Shown here piece by piece: positions 34,654-43,640 of a stretch of 64,000 nucleotides of DNA (position 1 is its first letter; each line of letters starts with the position of its first letter). The stretch comes from CAZADS01 sp964483985 (lineage in GTDB: Bacteria > Pseudomonadota > Alphaproteobacteria > Thalassobaculales > Thalassobaculaceae): positions 1 through 64,000 of the forward strand of contig CAZADS010000008.1 of the NCBI GenBank assembly GCA_964483985.1. Reading direction: 5' to 3'. The position numbers and the translations under genes are program-made. The notes beneath the pieces were generated by a model. It did no database searches. It was not told the origin of the DNA and saw nothing but the letters and a program-made list of their open reading frames with translations.

Positions 34654-36231
34654 ATGCCCAAGATATTAATATCCGATGAACTTAGTCCGTTAGCGGAAAA
34701 TGTTTTTGTTCAACGAGGCCTTCAAGCAGATCAAATTATAAATTTAAGTCCCGATGAGCTATCGGAAATAGTTTCCGATTATGAAGGTTTAGTAATACGT
34801 TCGGCAACTAAAGTGACAAAAGAAATATTAAACGCCTCTAGAAATCTGAAAGTTATCGGCCGAGCTGGAATTGGAGTTGACAATATAGATATAGATCACG
34901 CCACAAAGATGGGTGTGATTGTTATGAATACGCCATTTGGTAACGCCGTTACAACGGCAGAACACGCGATAGCCATGATTTGTGCGCTAGCTCGCCAAAT
35001 CCCAATGGCGGATAGTTCTACGCAGGCGGGAAAATGGGAAAAGTCTAGGTTCATGGGTACGGAATTAGCTGCTAAAAATCTAGGTATAATCGGATGTGGC
35101 AATATAGGTTCAATCGTTAGTGATAGAGCCCGTGGATTAAAAATGCGTGTCATGGCATTTGATCCTTTTTTAAATGACGAACGGGCATTAGAATTAGGAG
35201 TCCGCAAGGTGGACCTATCAACCTTGTTTGAGGAATCGGACTTTATATCGCTGCATTCACCCCTTAATGAAAGCACGCGTAATATTATTAATTCTAAATC
35301 AATCAACAAAATGAAGGAAAATGTGAGAATTATAAACTGTGCTAGAGGTGGATTGATCGATGAACCAGATTTAAGGGAAGCACTGGAATCAGGACGTATT
35401 TCTGGAGCAGCCGTAGACGTATTTTCTACAGAACCAGCTCATGAAAACATTTTGTTTGGAGCCCCCGGTCTAATAGCGACTCCTCATCTCGGTGCTTCAA
35501 CGATGGAGGCTCAAGAAAAAGTCTCTATTCAAATTGCAGAGCAGATGGCGGATTATTTACTAACCGGTGCGATAACAAATGCTGTGAATATGCCCTCTGT
35601 AACGGCGGAAGAGGCGCCTATTCTTCGCCCTTATATGCGACTTGCCGAGTTATTAGGAAGTTTTGCGGGCCAAGTCGCGAATGATGCAATCAAATCAGTA
35701 TGTGTGGAATTTGAAGGATTAGCTGTGGATTTGAATACGAACCCACTCGTTTCAGCGGCATTAGCCGGACTTTTGAAACCAAACATAGAGTCCGTTAATA
35801 TGGTTAGCGCGCCAAAAATCGCACAAAGTCGTGGAATAGCAATTTCTACAGTGCACCATGACAGACCTTGTGACTACCAGACCCTTATTCGGTTAACGGT
35901 AGAGGGAGAAAACCGGACGCGCGTAATGGCGGGAACGTTATTCGCGGGTTACAAACCTCGTTTGATTGAAGTGCAAGGAATTAAAATAGAAGCTGAATTT
36001 GGCAAAACTATGCTCTATATTCGTAATTATGATAAACCTGGTTTCATTGGCGGTCTAGGTACGCTGTTGGGAGAATCGGGTTTAAATATTGCTACTTTTC
36101 ATCTGGGTCGCCGAGATACGGGTGGTGAGGCACTAGCACTAATCGAGGTAGAAGGTATTCTCGATGAAAGTCTCCTTGAAAAGGTGAAGAAATTGCCACA
36201 GGTTGTCAGAGTTAATTCCCTAAACTTTTGA
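34654..36231 (+). CDS. serA: D-3-phosphoglycerate dehydrogenase
   Basis: First step of serine synthesis. 525 residues, the long form. The NAD Rossmann site is LGIIGCGNIGSIVSDRARGL. The catalytic Arg is in IINCARGGLIDE, Glu in the following helix and His in TPHLGAST. The intervening ASB domain and a C-terminal ACT domain (YIRNYDKPGFIGGLGTLLGESGLNIATFHLGR) allow serine feedback. It forms an operon with serC. Confidence 0.96.
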   Translation: MPKILISDELSPLAENVFVQRGLQADQIINLSPDELSEIVSDYEGLVIRSATKVTKEILNASRNLKVIGRAGIGVDNIDIDHATKMGVIVMNTPFGNAVTTAEHAIAMICALARQIPMADSSTQAGKWEKSRFMGTELAAKNLGIIGCGNIGSIVSDRARGLKMRVMAFDPFLNDERALELGVRKVDLSTLFEESDFISLHSPLNESTRNIINSKSINKMKENVRIINCARGGLIDEPDLREALESGRISGAAVDVFSTEPAHENILFGAPGLIATPHLGASTMEAQEKVSIQIAEQMADYLLTGAITNAVNMPSVTAEEAPILRPYMRLAELLGSFAGQVANDAIKSVCVEFEGLAVDLNTNPLVSAALAGLLKPNIESVNMVSAPKIAQSRGIAISTVHHDRPCDYQTLIRLTVEGENRTRVMAGTLFAGYKPRLIEVQGIKIEAEFGKTMLYIRNYDKPGFIGGLGTLLGESGLNIATFHLGRRDTGGEALALIEVEGILDESLLEKVKKLPQVVRVNSLNF

Positions 36232-36273
36232 GCTCTGAGGTTTTTAGGGAAATTCTATTTTTAATTTATTACC

Positions 36274-37179
36274 TCAGATAATAGCGATTGGTCGAACAGG
36301 GCAGCCAGTGGCCCCTTTTAATTTTACTGGCAACATAACCATACAAAATTCTGTTGCACCAACGGCAACAAGGTCTTGCATCATCAAGTTTTCTACAAGA
36401 TGAACACCAGCTTCAGCTAGACAGTGCTGATGGACCGGCATCATAATTTCGGGATGGTTAGTTCCGGGCAAAACTTCTACCGCCATATTATCGGCACCTA
36501 TGGCAACAACATCCTGTGATGTTAGCCATTTAGCTGCGGTTATATCTAATCCTGGTTCTCCGGAAAGATATTTTGGATTATCGTGCATGAAATAGCGGCC
36601 CCAGCCTGTATATAAACAAACCATATCTCCTGTTTCAGGGTTAATTTTAGCTTTATCATAAGTACGCTGTATATCTTCAGCGGTTATTGATCGGCCGGCC
36701 TCGAGATGGGTATCGCCATCGAGCGCTGACAAATCTAAACAGATTCCTCGAGTTATAATAGGTGGCACATTTTCGATTCCTAAATTTAGAAGCCCCCAAT
36801 CGCCAACACTTTCTTCAATGTTATATCCACCGTATAAATGTTCCCCTATGGAGAAATGTCCTAAAGAATCAATGTGTGTTCCTACATGAGTCGTCATTTC
36901 GATTCTTTCAAGATTGGCTCCTACTTTATTTGTGGCGCCCATTTTTTCTCTTGTTTTCATGCTGTTTTTGGCTGTAGCAGAGGATGATATTATATACGGT
37001 GTTTGATTCGGAGCCATAAAAGGTGCTCCGTTTTCTATAACGTGGCTCAAATCTATTATCTGGCCCTTTTGCACTTGTGATAGCGCTTTCAAAGTTGTGG
37101 AATGGTTTAGAAGATGTCCGACCGCACCTATCTGGTCACCTTTACCCCACCGGGAGTGGTCGTGAATGCAATTACTCAT
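36274..37179 (-). CDS. Cyclase family protein
   Basis: About 301 residues. The metal-binding motif is THVGTHIDSLGHF, and MVCLYTGWGRYF, IGADNMAVEVLPG and the C-terminal LPVKLKGATGCPVRPIAII fit the longer cyclase subgroup. I start at MSNC (37179) because GGAGG lies eight bases upstream and overlaps the first in-frame ATG (37194), which itself has no site. It interrupts the usual serA-hisZ order and is convergent with serA. The substrate is unknown. Confidence 0.85.
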   Translation of the reverse strand: MSNCIHDHSRWGKGDQIGAVGHLLNHSTTLKALSQVQKGQIIDLSHVIENGAPFMAPNQTPYIISSSATAKNSMKTREKMGATNKVGANLERIEMTTHVGTHIDSLGHFSIGEHLYGGYNIEESVGDWGLLNLGIENVPPIITRGICLDLSALDGDTHLEAGRSITAEDIQRTYDKAKINPETGDMVCLYTGWGRYFMHDNPKYLSGEPGLDITAAKWLTSQDVVAIGADNMAVEVLPGTNHPEIMMPVHQHCLAEAGVHLVENLMMQDLVAVGATEFCMVMLPVKLKGATGCPVRPIAII

Positions 37180-37346
37180 CGCGTTAGCCTCCATTATTTT
37201 AGCAATATATAATAGTGAAATAGTATCGATAAATAGGTTAGGAAAGGATCAGAAAATAGAATGTTAAAAATTTATGCTTAATATTGCGAGTATAGAGTAA
37301 AAACGGTAGGACGAATAAAAAGTTTTAGTAAATAGACGGAGTTATT

Positions 37347-38507
37347 GTGGCCTCATCCAACGGAGAAATAGAATTGAAACGGCGAGCCTTGTTGCCTGCT
37401 GGTGTTCGAGACGTATTACCACCAGATGCGGCACGCGAAGCAACCGCAGTGCAGACATTGATATCTACTTGCGAGTCCCATGGCTATGAAAGGGTTAAAC
37501 CCCCTCTTATAGAGTTTGAAGAGTCACTATTTTCTGGACCTGGAGTGACAATGAATGACAATACTTTCCGTCTTATGGATCCTGCTTCAAGAAGAATGAT
37601 GGGATTAAGGGCAGATGTTACGGTTCAAATAGCTCGAATCGCAGCTACGCGGCTTGGCCATTATGCCCGCCCTTTGAGGCTCTGTTATTCAGGAGAAGTA
37701 TTGCGTGTTACTCCCGAAAGTTTAAATCCTGAGAGAGAACTTGTGCAGGTGGGTGCGGAACTGGTTGGTGCAGATTCAGCACTTGCTGACGTAGAAGTAA
37801 TACTGCTGGCGCTTGACGCTCTTCGATCGGTTGGAACTAAAAATATATCTATTGATATTACTGTCCCAGGTTTAGTGTCAAATTTGTTGACAACAGCTGG
37901 ATTAGCTGCAGGGGAAGCTCAAAAGGTGCGTTCTGCCATAGATCGAAAAGATATAGTTCAGGTTAAAAAATTCGGTGGTTCTGTGGCGCCAGAGCTGGAA
38001 AAACTGATGATTGCAACAGGCGCATGGCAACCAGGCTTGGAGCAATTGCGAAATCTGAGATGTTCTGATGAAATAAGAAAAACCGTTGATCGTCTAGGTT
38101 CGGTAGTAGAACAAATAGTTGCTGAAATGCCAGAGTTCCAAGTCACTATAGACCCAGTTGAAAACAGGGGTTTTGAATATTATACGGGGTTAGGTTTCAG
38201 TTTGTTCTCAAAAGGGGTCAGAGGAGAATTAGGACGTGGTGGAAGGTATCAAATTGGCGGGCTTAATAGTGAAGGCTCATGTGGTTTTACTCTTTACATG
38301 GAGACAGTAATACGTTCTTTAATAGGTTCGGTCTCAAAGCGTAGAATTTACGTACCATGCGGAACAGATCGGCGCTTAGCGGAAAATCTTCGGGGATTGG
38401 GCTGGGCTACAGTCTATGGTCTTGATGAAATAACGAAAGCCAAGGTCGAGGCCGAGAAACTTAATTGCACACATGTTTTGCTAAACGGTGAGCCTGTGAA
38501 AATTTGA
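37347..38507 (+). CDS. hisZ: ATP phosphoribosyltransferase regulatory subunit
   Basis: A HisRS-like protein that activates short-form HisG in histidine synthesis. 386 residues. LLPAGVRDVLPPDAAREATAVQTL is the family start, with YERVKPPLIEFEESLFSG, LRADVTVQIARIAATRL and GFEYYTGLGFSLF (histidine-site region). It lacks the anticodon-binding domain of true HisRS. The start is GTG with ACGGAG upstream. It leads directly into purA. Confidence 0.92.
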   Translation: MASSNGEIELKRRALLPAGVRDVLPPDAAREATAVQTLISTCESHGYERVKPPLIEFEESLFSGPGVTMNDNTFRLMDPASRRMMGLRADVTVQIARIAATRLGHYARPLRLCYSGEVLRVTPESLNPERELVQVGAELVGADSALADVEVILLALDALRSVGTKNISIDITVPGLVSNLLTTAGLAAGEAQKVRSAIDRKDIVQVKKFGGSVAPELEKLMIATGAWQPGLEQLRNLRCSDEIRKTVDRLGSVVEQIVAEMPEFQVTIDPVENRGFEYYTGLGFSLFSKGVRGELGRGGRYQIGGLNSEGSCGFTLYMETVIRSLIGSVSKRRIYVPCGTDRRLAENLRGLGWATVYGLDEITKAKVEAEKLNCTHVLLNGEPVKI

Positions 38508-38552
38508 CGTGATAATTGAGTGAATCAACCTTTTTTTTATGGGATAAAATCC

Positions 38553-39845
38553 ATGCGCAATGTAGCGGTGATCGGCGCTCAATGGGGCGATGAAGGCAAA
38601 GGTAAAATAGTTGATTGGTTATCAGAACGTGCAGATGTTGTTGTACGTTTTCAGGGCGGTCATAACGCTGGTCATACCTTGGTTATTGGAAAGAAGACTT
38701 ACAAATTGAGTTTGTTGCCTTCAGGTGTGGTTAGGCAAAATAAATTATCTATAATCGGTTCAGGAGTGGTAGTGGATCCTTGGGCTCTTTTAAAGGAGAT
38801 AGAAATTGTAAGGAGTCAAGGTGTGACGATTTCTCCCGAGACCTTGCTATTAGCCGATAACGCGACCCTTATCCTCGATGTCCACAGGAGAATTGATCAA
38901 TCTAGGGAATTGATGAGGGGCGAAAAAAAAATTGGGACTACAGGTCGTGGAATCGGCCCAGCTTATGAAGATAAAGTAGCGAGACGCGCCATTCGAGTTT
39001 CAGATTTACAAGACAAGGACGACTTGTATGTAAAGTTGAAAGAACTATTATTTCACCATAATATCTTTTTGAAAGCAGGAGGCATAGAACTAGCTTCTGT
39101 AGATCAAACTTTTAGGGATTTAATGGAAATAACCCCTAGGATTTTGCAGTTCGCGGGTCCTGTTTGGCAATATCTCGATGATTTACGAAAAAATGATAAG
39201 CGACTTCTTTTTGAAGGAGCTCAAGGTGTGATGCTTGATGTAGATCACGGGACCTACCCATATGTCACTTCTTCCAATACTGTTTCCGGTCAGGCTGTAA
39301 CAGGGTCAGGACTTGGACCTACCGCTATTGGGTACGTATTGGGTATTACTAAGGCTTATACAACTCGTGTTGGAAGTGGCCCATTTCCGAGCGAATTGAC
39401 TGATGATGTTGGGCAATTACTGGGCGAGCGGGGACATGAATTCGGAGTTGTGACCGGACGAAAAAGAAGGTGCGGTTGGTTTGATGCTGTCATGGTGCGC
39501 CAAGCGATTAAGACTGGCGGCATAACAGGCATTGCATTGACTAAATTGGATGTTCTGGATGGGTTTGAGAAATTAAAAGTTTGTGTTTCGTACGAGTATG
39601 GAGATGAGGTGCTGGAGCGTTTCCCAAGTGGCAGTCTAAGGCAATCCCAAGTGCAACCAATTTACAGAACCCTTGATGGGTGGGCTGAAACCACAAGAGG
39701 CGCAAAATCCTGGGGTGATCTACCCAGCAATGCCGTCAAATACATACGTTTAATAGAAGAATTGATTGAAGCGCCTGTAGCACTTTTATCTACCAGTCCG
39801 GAACGTGAAGATACTATTCTGGTAACGGATCCTTTTTTAGACTAA
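38553..39845 (+). CDS. purA: Adenylosuccinate synthase
   Basis: GTP-dependent joining of IMP and aspartate, the first committed step to AMP. 430 residues. VAVIGAQWGDEGKGKIVDWL is the P-loop start with its catalytic Asp, followed by GGHNAGHTLVIG, IGTTGRGIGPAYEDK, LLFEGAQGVMLDVDHGTYPYVTSSN and VTGRKRRCGWFD. I use the ATG at 38553 with GGGAT upstream rather than the GTG 11 codons earlier, since homologues begin just before VAVIG. It lies 45 bases after hisZ. Confidence 0.97.
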   Translation: MRNVAVIGAQWGDEGKGKIVDWLSERADVVVRFQGGHNAGHTLVIGKKTYKLSLLPSGVVRQNKLSIIGSGVVVDPWALLKEIEIVRSQGVTISPETLLLADNATLILDVHRRIDQSRELMRGEKKIGTTGRGIGPAYEDKVARRAIRVSDLQDKDDLYVKLKELLFHHNIFLKAGGIELASVDQTFRDLMEITPRILQFAGPVWQYLDDLRKNDKRLLFEGAQGVMLDVDHGTYPYVTSSNTVSGQAVTGSGLGPTAIGYVLGITKAYTTRVGSGPFPSELTDDVGQLLGERGHEFGVVTGRKRRCGWFDAVMVRQAIKTGGITGIALTKLDVLDGFEKLKVCVSYEYGDEVLERFPSGSLRQSQVQPIYRTLDGWAETTRGAKSWGDLPSNAVKYIRLIEELIEAPVALLSTSPEREDTILVTDPFLD

Positions 39846-39944
39846 CTAACAAACTAAAAATTCCTGTTTTCATAGTTTTTAACTAAATATCCATTTTTGC
39901 GCTATAATATTCATAAGCTATCATTGCGTCTGGGGAGTGATTCT

Positions 39945-41945
39945 ATGGCAACGGTTGTTCTTAGAGAGCAGTTTGAAATAGATGATGCACAACCTTTGCC
40001 AGCTTACAACTCACCAACAGCAGATGCATTTAAGTGTACTAGTACCACCGGTGATCATGGTGAGATGATGGCTTTAATTTGTGACCCGAACATACCCTTG
40101 CGAGTTGAGGCAATCGAGGCCATGCGAGGATTTCCGGGTCCGGGTCTAATTAGGTTTATAGATTTTGGTGTGGTGAACTGGGCACCTAACGGTCGGCGTC
40201 AACCAGTTTTGATTTTTGATCTGCCAGGCGGTAATAGGGTTTTCGAAACAATGGATTCCGTAATACAGCCTCTTAGTGATGATCAATTGATTAATGGTTT
40301 TTTGACACCAGCCGCAAATACATTGCGTGAATTATCATCACGGGGGATAACCCATCGAAATATTAGACCGTCAAATCTTTATTACACAGATGCTAGTGCG
40401 CGCATGATTTTAATAGGCGAATGTTTATCAGCTCCTGCTGGTTATAATCAGCCTGTCCATTTTGAAACGTTAGAATGTGGGATGGCTGATGAAACTGGAC
40501 GTGGAAGCGGTTCTCCGTCGGACGACATATTTGCCCTTGGTGTAACTTTGCTCAGTTTATTGATTGGCAAAAACCCAGTCCCTAACGTTGCAGACGTTCA
40601 GAAATATTTAATAGGTCGCATTAATTTAGGTTCGTATGCGAATCTTGTTGGGACTTATAGAATCCAAATGAATATGACAGAATTGTTGCGCGGTTTACTA
40701 ACCGATGATGTGACTGAACGGTGGCCATTAAGTGAACTTCAACTTTGGTTAGGAGGCCGCCGGTTAACACCCAAGCAAGTCAAGCTGCCGGCTAAGGCAG
40801 CTCGTCCTTTGACTGTGGGTGGACTTGACCATGAGAATGTGCGGTCAGCGGCACATGGCTTGGGTCGAAATTGGATCGATGGTGGTGATATAGTGCGAAG
40901 CCAAGATTTCGATACTTGGATTAGGCGCAGCCTTAATGATGAGCGAGTTCTAGAAAACATGAATCGGGCTGTTGGTGCTGCTCAAGCTATTCAAGCATCG
41001 CCTAAAAGTGAGGACAGCCGGTTGGTTACCAAAGTGGCTATGGCGCTAGATCCTTCGGCTCCAATACGACATCAAGGTTTAAGTACCCATATTGATGGGA
41101 TTGGTGTGACGCTTGCGATGGGGTTCTTTGATGACAAAATCAGAGGTCAAATTGCTGATATGGTTAATGGGGGATTTTTGAGGCATTGGATGTCGTTGCA
41201 AGCGCGTACCCGATCAGAGATCATGAATATTATTGCTACCATCGAAAAACTTCAAGGAATGATAAGTCAAACGGGACCAGGTTATGGCATTGAACGTTGT
41301 CTCTATGAACTAAATCCTTTCGTGCATTGTATGAGTTCAATGATTGACCATCTTTATATTACTAAACCGGAGGAATTGATCCCTGCACTTGAATCCATAG
41401 CTCACAGTACAGAATTACCGCCTGTACCGATAGACAGACATATCGCAGCTTTCTTAGCAGCTCGTTCACCAGAGATTGATGACCGAATTTTACGACCACT
41501 GACTCAAAGAGATGATCGACCAGCCGCAGACGCTATTAAAATCTTAAGAATTTTAGCCAGAGTTCAGGCCCTTCACGGCAATGACCCGGCTCCTGGTCTT
41601 TGCTCATGGCTAAAAGTACTAAGCAAGCCAGCAGTTGATGCATTTTATAATTTAAAAATTCGCCGACAAGTTCAAGATTCTGTCAATCAAGCTTCTGATA
41701 CGGGCCAGTTGATCGCGCTGCAAAGAATCTTTGATGATGCGAATGCTATTCAAAAAGATCAGCAAGGATATCTGCGTGCACAAGAAGAATACACGCACTG
41801 CTCGGCGACCATTGATCGAATGAACTTTAGTTTGGGGCAAAAAGAAAATTTAGCAGGAGAAATGGGTGAGCAAGTAGCAGCTGTAATCTCAGGCGTAATA
41901 GGCAGTATTGGGGCGACAAGTGCTATTATATTTTATGTTATATGA
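39945..41945 (+). CDS. Tail-anchored protein kinase-like protein (predicted pseudokinase)
   Basis: 666 residues from the ATG at 39945 (GGGAG seven bases upstream). Residues about 1-270 have a Ser/Thr kinase outline: GITHRNIRPSNLYY at 134-147 stands where kinases have HRDLKPEN, SDDIFALGVTLLSLLIGKNP at 192-211 is subdomain IX, and ERWPLSELQLWL is subdomain XI. The catalytic Asp is Asn139, DFG is replaced by GEC (158-160), and neither a Gly loop nor the beta3 Lys is visible, so catalysis is unlikely. Residues 300-640 are a helical region of unknown family. A hydrophobic segment at 644-664 ends the protein, predicting a tail anchor. A three-span membrane protein is encoded next. Confidence 0.7.
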   Translation: MATVVLREQFEIDDAQPLPAYNSPTADAFKCTSTTGDHGEMMALICDPNIPLRVEAIEAMRGFPGPGLIRFIDFGVVNWAPNGRRQPVLIFDLPGGNRVFETMDSVIQPLSDDQLINGFLTPAANTLRELSSRGITHRNIRPSNLYYTDASARMILIGECLSAPAGYNQPVHFETLECGMADETGRGSGSPSDDIFALGVTLLSLLIGKNPVPNVADVQKYLIGRINLGSYANLVGTYRIQMNMTELLRGLLTDDVTERWPLSELQLWLGGRRLTPKQVKLPAKAARPLTVGGLDHENVRSAAHGLGRNWIDGGDIVRSQDFDTWIRRSLNDERVLENMNRAVGAAQAIQASPKSEDSRLVTKVAMALDPSAPIRHQGLSTHIDGIGVTLAMGFFDDKIRGQIADMVNGGFLRHWMSLQARTRSEIMNIIATIEKLQGMISQTGPGYGIERCLYELNPFVHCMSSMIDHLYITKPEELIPALESIAHSTELPPVPIDRHIAAFLAARSPEIDDRILRPLTQRDDRPAADAIKILRILARVQALHGNDPAPGLCSWLKVLSKPAVDAFYNLKIRRQVQDSVNQASDTGQLIALQRIFDDANAIQKDQQGYLRAQEEYTHCSATIDRMNFSLGQKENLAGEMGEQVAAVISGVIGSIGATSAIIFYVI

Positions 41946-41951
41946 AAATTT

Positions 41952-42080
41952 ATGTTAAATAAGGAGGATATAATAAATATATTGTTTAAAGTGTCAGTTG
42001 GGCCCCCAGAGTGTGGATTATTTGGTAAGCCGGAAGATGGTGGTCCCAGCCTATATAATAAACCAATGGGCTACCACTAA
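41952..42080 (+). CDS. Possible 42-residue ORF between the pseudokinase and the membrane protein
   Basis: ATG at 41952 to TAA at 42078-42080, filling the gap between two co-directional genes. The C-terminal half is Gly/Pro-rich (CGLFGKPEDGGPSLYNKP), unlike random AT-rich spacer. The ATG itself has no ribosome site, while a strong AAGGAGG at 41961-41967 lies inside the ORF and points at no ATG at normal spacing; the nearest in-frame candidate is a TTG at 41982. It could be a small protein or chance. Confidence 0.25.
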   Translation: MLNKEDIINILFKVSVGPPECGLFGKPEDGGPSLYNKPMGYH

Positions 42081-42082
42081 CT

Positions 42083-42556
42083 ATGGAAGCAAGCAAAGCG
42101 AGGGCATCTTCCACTAAAGTAATTTTAGGACTCGTGGTGGCGGGTTTGCTAGTATTTACATTGCCGACAGTGTTAATTCTTTGTATTGGAATGTTACCTA
42201 CGATAATTGCCTATGTTACAGATAGACGTAAAGAAAAATATAGAACTTTATGTATAGGCAGCGTCAATTTTGTAGGAGTGATACCGGCGCTTGCTAAATT
42301 GTGGATGCAGGATCACTCTTTTGAAATGGCGTTTACGATTTTAGGTGACCCCTTTAATTGGATGATGTTGTTAGGAGCTGCAAGCATCGGCTGGGTTATA
42401 TTTTTCGTTGCACCGACGTTTGTTGCTATGTTTTTAGCTACGCGAATTGAGCTTGGTATAGAACGCTTAAAGAAACGCCAGTTATCGTTAGAAGAAGAGT
42501 GGGGTTCTGGTGTTGCCGGGAAAAATTCTGAGGATAGCTCAGAGGAAAATTCATAG
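42083..42556 (+). CDS. Hypothetical three-span inner-membrane protein
   Basis: 157 residues, no family recognised. Membrane spans at about 12-36 (VILGLVVAGLLVFTLPTVLILCIGM, running into TIIAYV), 57-68 (weak) and 89-118 (WMMLLGAASIGWVIFFVAPTFVAMFLA). A cytoplasmic basic loop (TDRRKEKYR) follows the first. The C-terminal tail is charged (ERLKKRQLSLEEEWG ... SEDSSEENS). It lies downstream of the pseudokinase on the same strand, and a shared membrane complex is an inference from position. Confidence 0.65.
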   Translation: MEASKARASSTKVILGLVVAGLLVFTLPTVLILCIGMLPTIIAYVTDRRKEKYRTLCIGSVNFVGVIPALAKLWMQDHSFEMAFTILGDPFNWMMLLGAASIGWVIFFVAPTFVAMFLATRIELGIERLKKRQLSLEEEWGSGVAGKNSEDSSEENS

Positions 42557-42581
42557 ATTGCGTCTTAGTATAGATTTTACT

Positions 42582-43469
42582 TTATCCTTCGAACTTTTCT
42601 TTTATAACAATATTATTTATAGAATTTTGTAGTTTTTCAAATGCGCGCACCTCGATTTGCCGTACTCGCTCTCTACTTATATTATATTGTTGACTGAGAT
42701 CTTCCAAGGTTATCGGTTCATCGCGTAGCCGCCTCTCCGTTAGGATATGTTGTTCTCGTTCATTAAGTGCTTCCATACCCATTGTTAATAGGCGACGACG
42801 TTTTTGTAATTCATCTTGGTCGGCGAGTCGTTGCTCCTGGTTATCCTCTTCATCCACTAACCAATCTTGCCATTCACCCTCCCCGTCGATTTTTAAAGGT
42901 GCATTTAAAGAGTGGTCCGGAGCCGCAAGCCTCCTGTTCATATTAACAACGTCTTGTTCGGGTACATCAAGCTTATCGGCAATAATTTTTACATTTTCAA
43001 TGGAAAGATCACCGTCATCTATTGCTTGCATTTGGCCTTTTAGTTTTCGTAAGTTGAAAAATAGTTTCTTTTGAGCAGCAGTAGTTCCCATCTTTACTAA
43101 GGACCATGAATGAAGAATATACTCCTGAATCGACGCTCGAATCCACCACATCGCATATGTTGCTAGGCGGAATCCTCGCTCAGGATCAAAACGTTTGACG
43201 GCTTGCATCATCCCAACGTTTCCCTCGGAAATTAATTCAGCGACGGGCAAGCCATAACCTCGATAACCCATAGCGATCTTGGCGACCAGTCTCAGGTGGC
43301 TTGTTACTAGTTTATGGGCCGCTTCAGTGTCACCGTGCTCGCGCCAACTTCTCGCTAGCATGTATTCTTCGTTCTGCTCTAAGATCGGGAATTTTCGTAT
43401 TTCTTGAAGATAACGAGATAAGTTACCTTCCGCACTGATAGTGGGCATTTGTGAATAGGAAGCAGCCAT
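42582..43469 (-). CDS. rpoH: RNA polymerase sigma factor RpoH (sigma32)
   Basis: Heat-shock sigma factor. 295 residues. Region 2 includes ISEGNVGMMQAVKRFDPERGFRLATYAMWWIRASIQEYIL. The RpoH box QKKLFFNLRK follows, which identifies sigma32 rather than RpoD. Region 4 ends ITLEDLSQQYNISRERVRQIEVRAFEKLQ. CGGAG lies six bases before the ATG. It probably controls clpB in this same window. It sits downstream of rluD, separated by a large hairpin. Confidence 0.96.
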   Translation of the reverse strand: MAASYSQMPTISAEGNLSRYLQEIRKFPILEQNEEYMLARSWREHGDTEAAHKLVTSHLRLVAKIAMGYRGYGLPVAELISEGNVGMMQAVKRFDPERGFRLATYAMWWIRASIQEYILHSWSLVKMGTTAAQKKLFFNLRKLKGQMQAIDDGDLSIENVKIIADKLDVPEQDVVNMNRRLAAPDHSLNAPLKIDGEGEWQDWLVDEEDNQEQRLADQDELQKRRRLLTMGMEALNEREQHILTERRLRDEPITLEDLSQQYNISRERVRQIEVRAFEKLQNSINNIVIKEKFEG

Positions 43470-43517
43470 TTAATTCTCCGGGATCCTTCTATACAAAGGA
43501 AAAATTAGCTTACCCAA

Positions 43518-43546
43518 TATATAGTAATAAGAGTATCTACTTTAAA
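43518..43546 (-). promoter_or_regulatory. Candidate promoter for rpoH
   Basis: On the minus strand TTTAAA and TATATA are 17 bases apart, each matching four of six consensus bases. This would give a leader of about 40 bases. In an AT-rich region such matches arise by chance, so this is only a candidate. Confidence 0.3.
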
Positions 43547-43596
43547 GTGTTACGTTTTTCTACCTTTTCTGGATCACTAACTTGCTTCGACGCGTC

Positions 43597-43640
43597 AATT
43601 TAATCTATTCACTCAGTTCTCTGAGTGAATAGATTAAATT
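43597..43640 (-). terminator. Perfect 20-bp-stem hairpin across the 3' end of rluD
   Basis: The arm at 43597-43616 is the exact reverse complement of 43621-43640, with a 4-base loop. The stop codon (43605-43607) and the last codons of rluD lie inside it. The transcript continues with GACGCGTC, itself a palindrome, and no T-run. It probably separates rluD from rpoH transcription or protects the 3' end, but a U-tract is missing. Confidence 0.6.

Noticed and set aside
36235..36277. CTGAGGT/ACCTCAG inverted repeat between serA and the cyclase gene as terminator
   Set aside because: The loop is about 29 bases and there is no T-run, so a stable terminator is unlikely.
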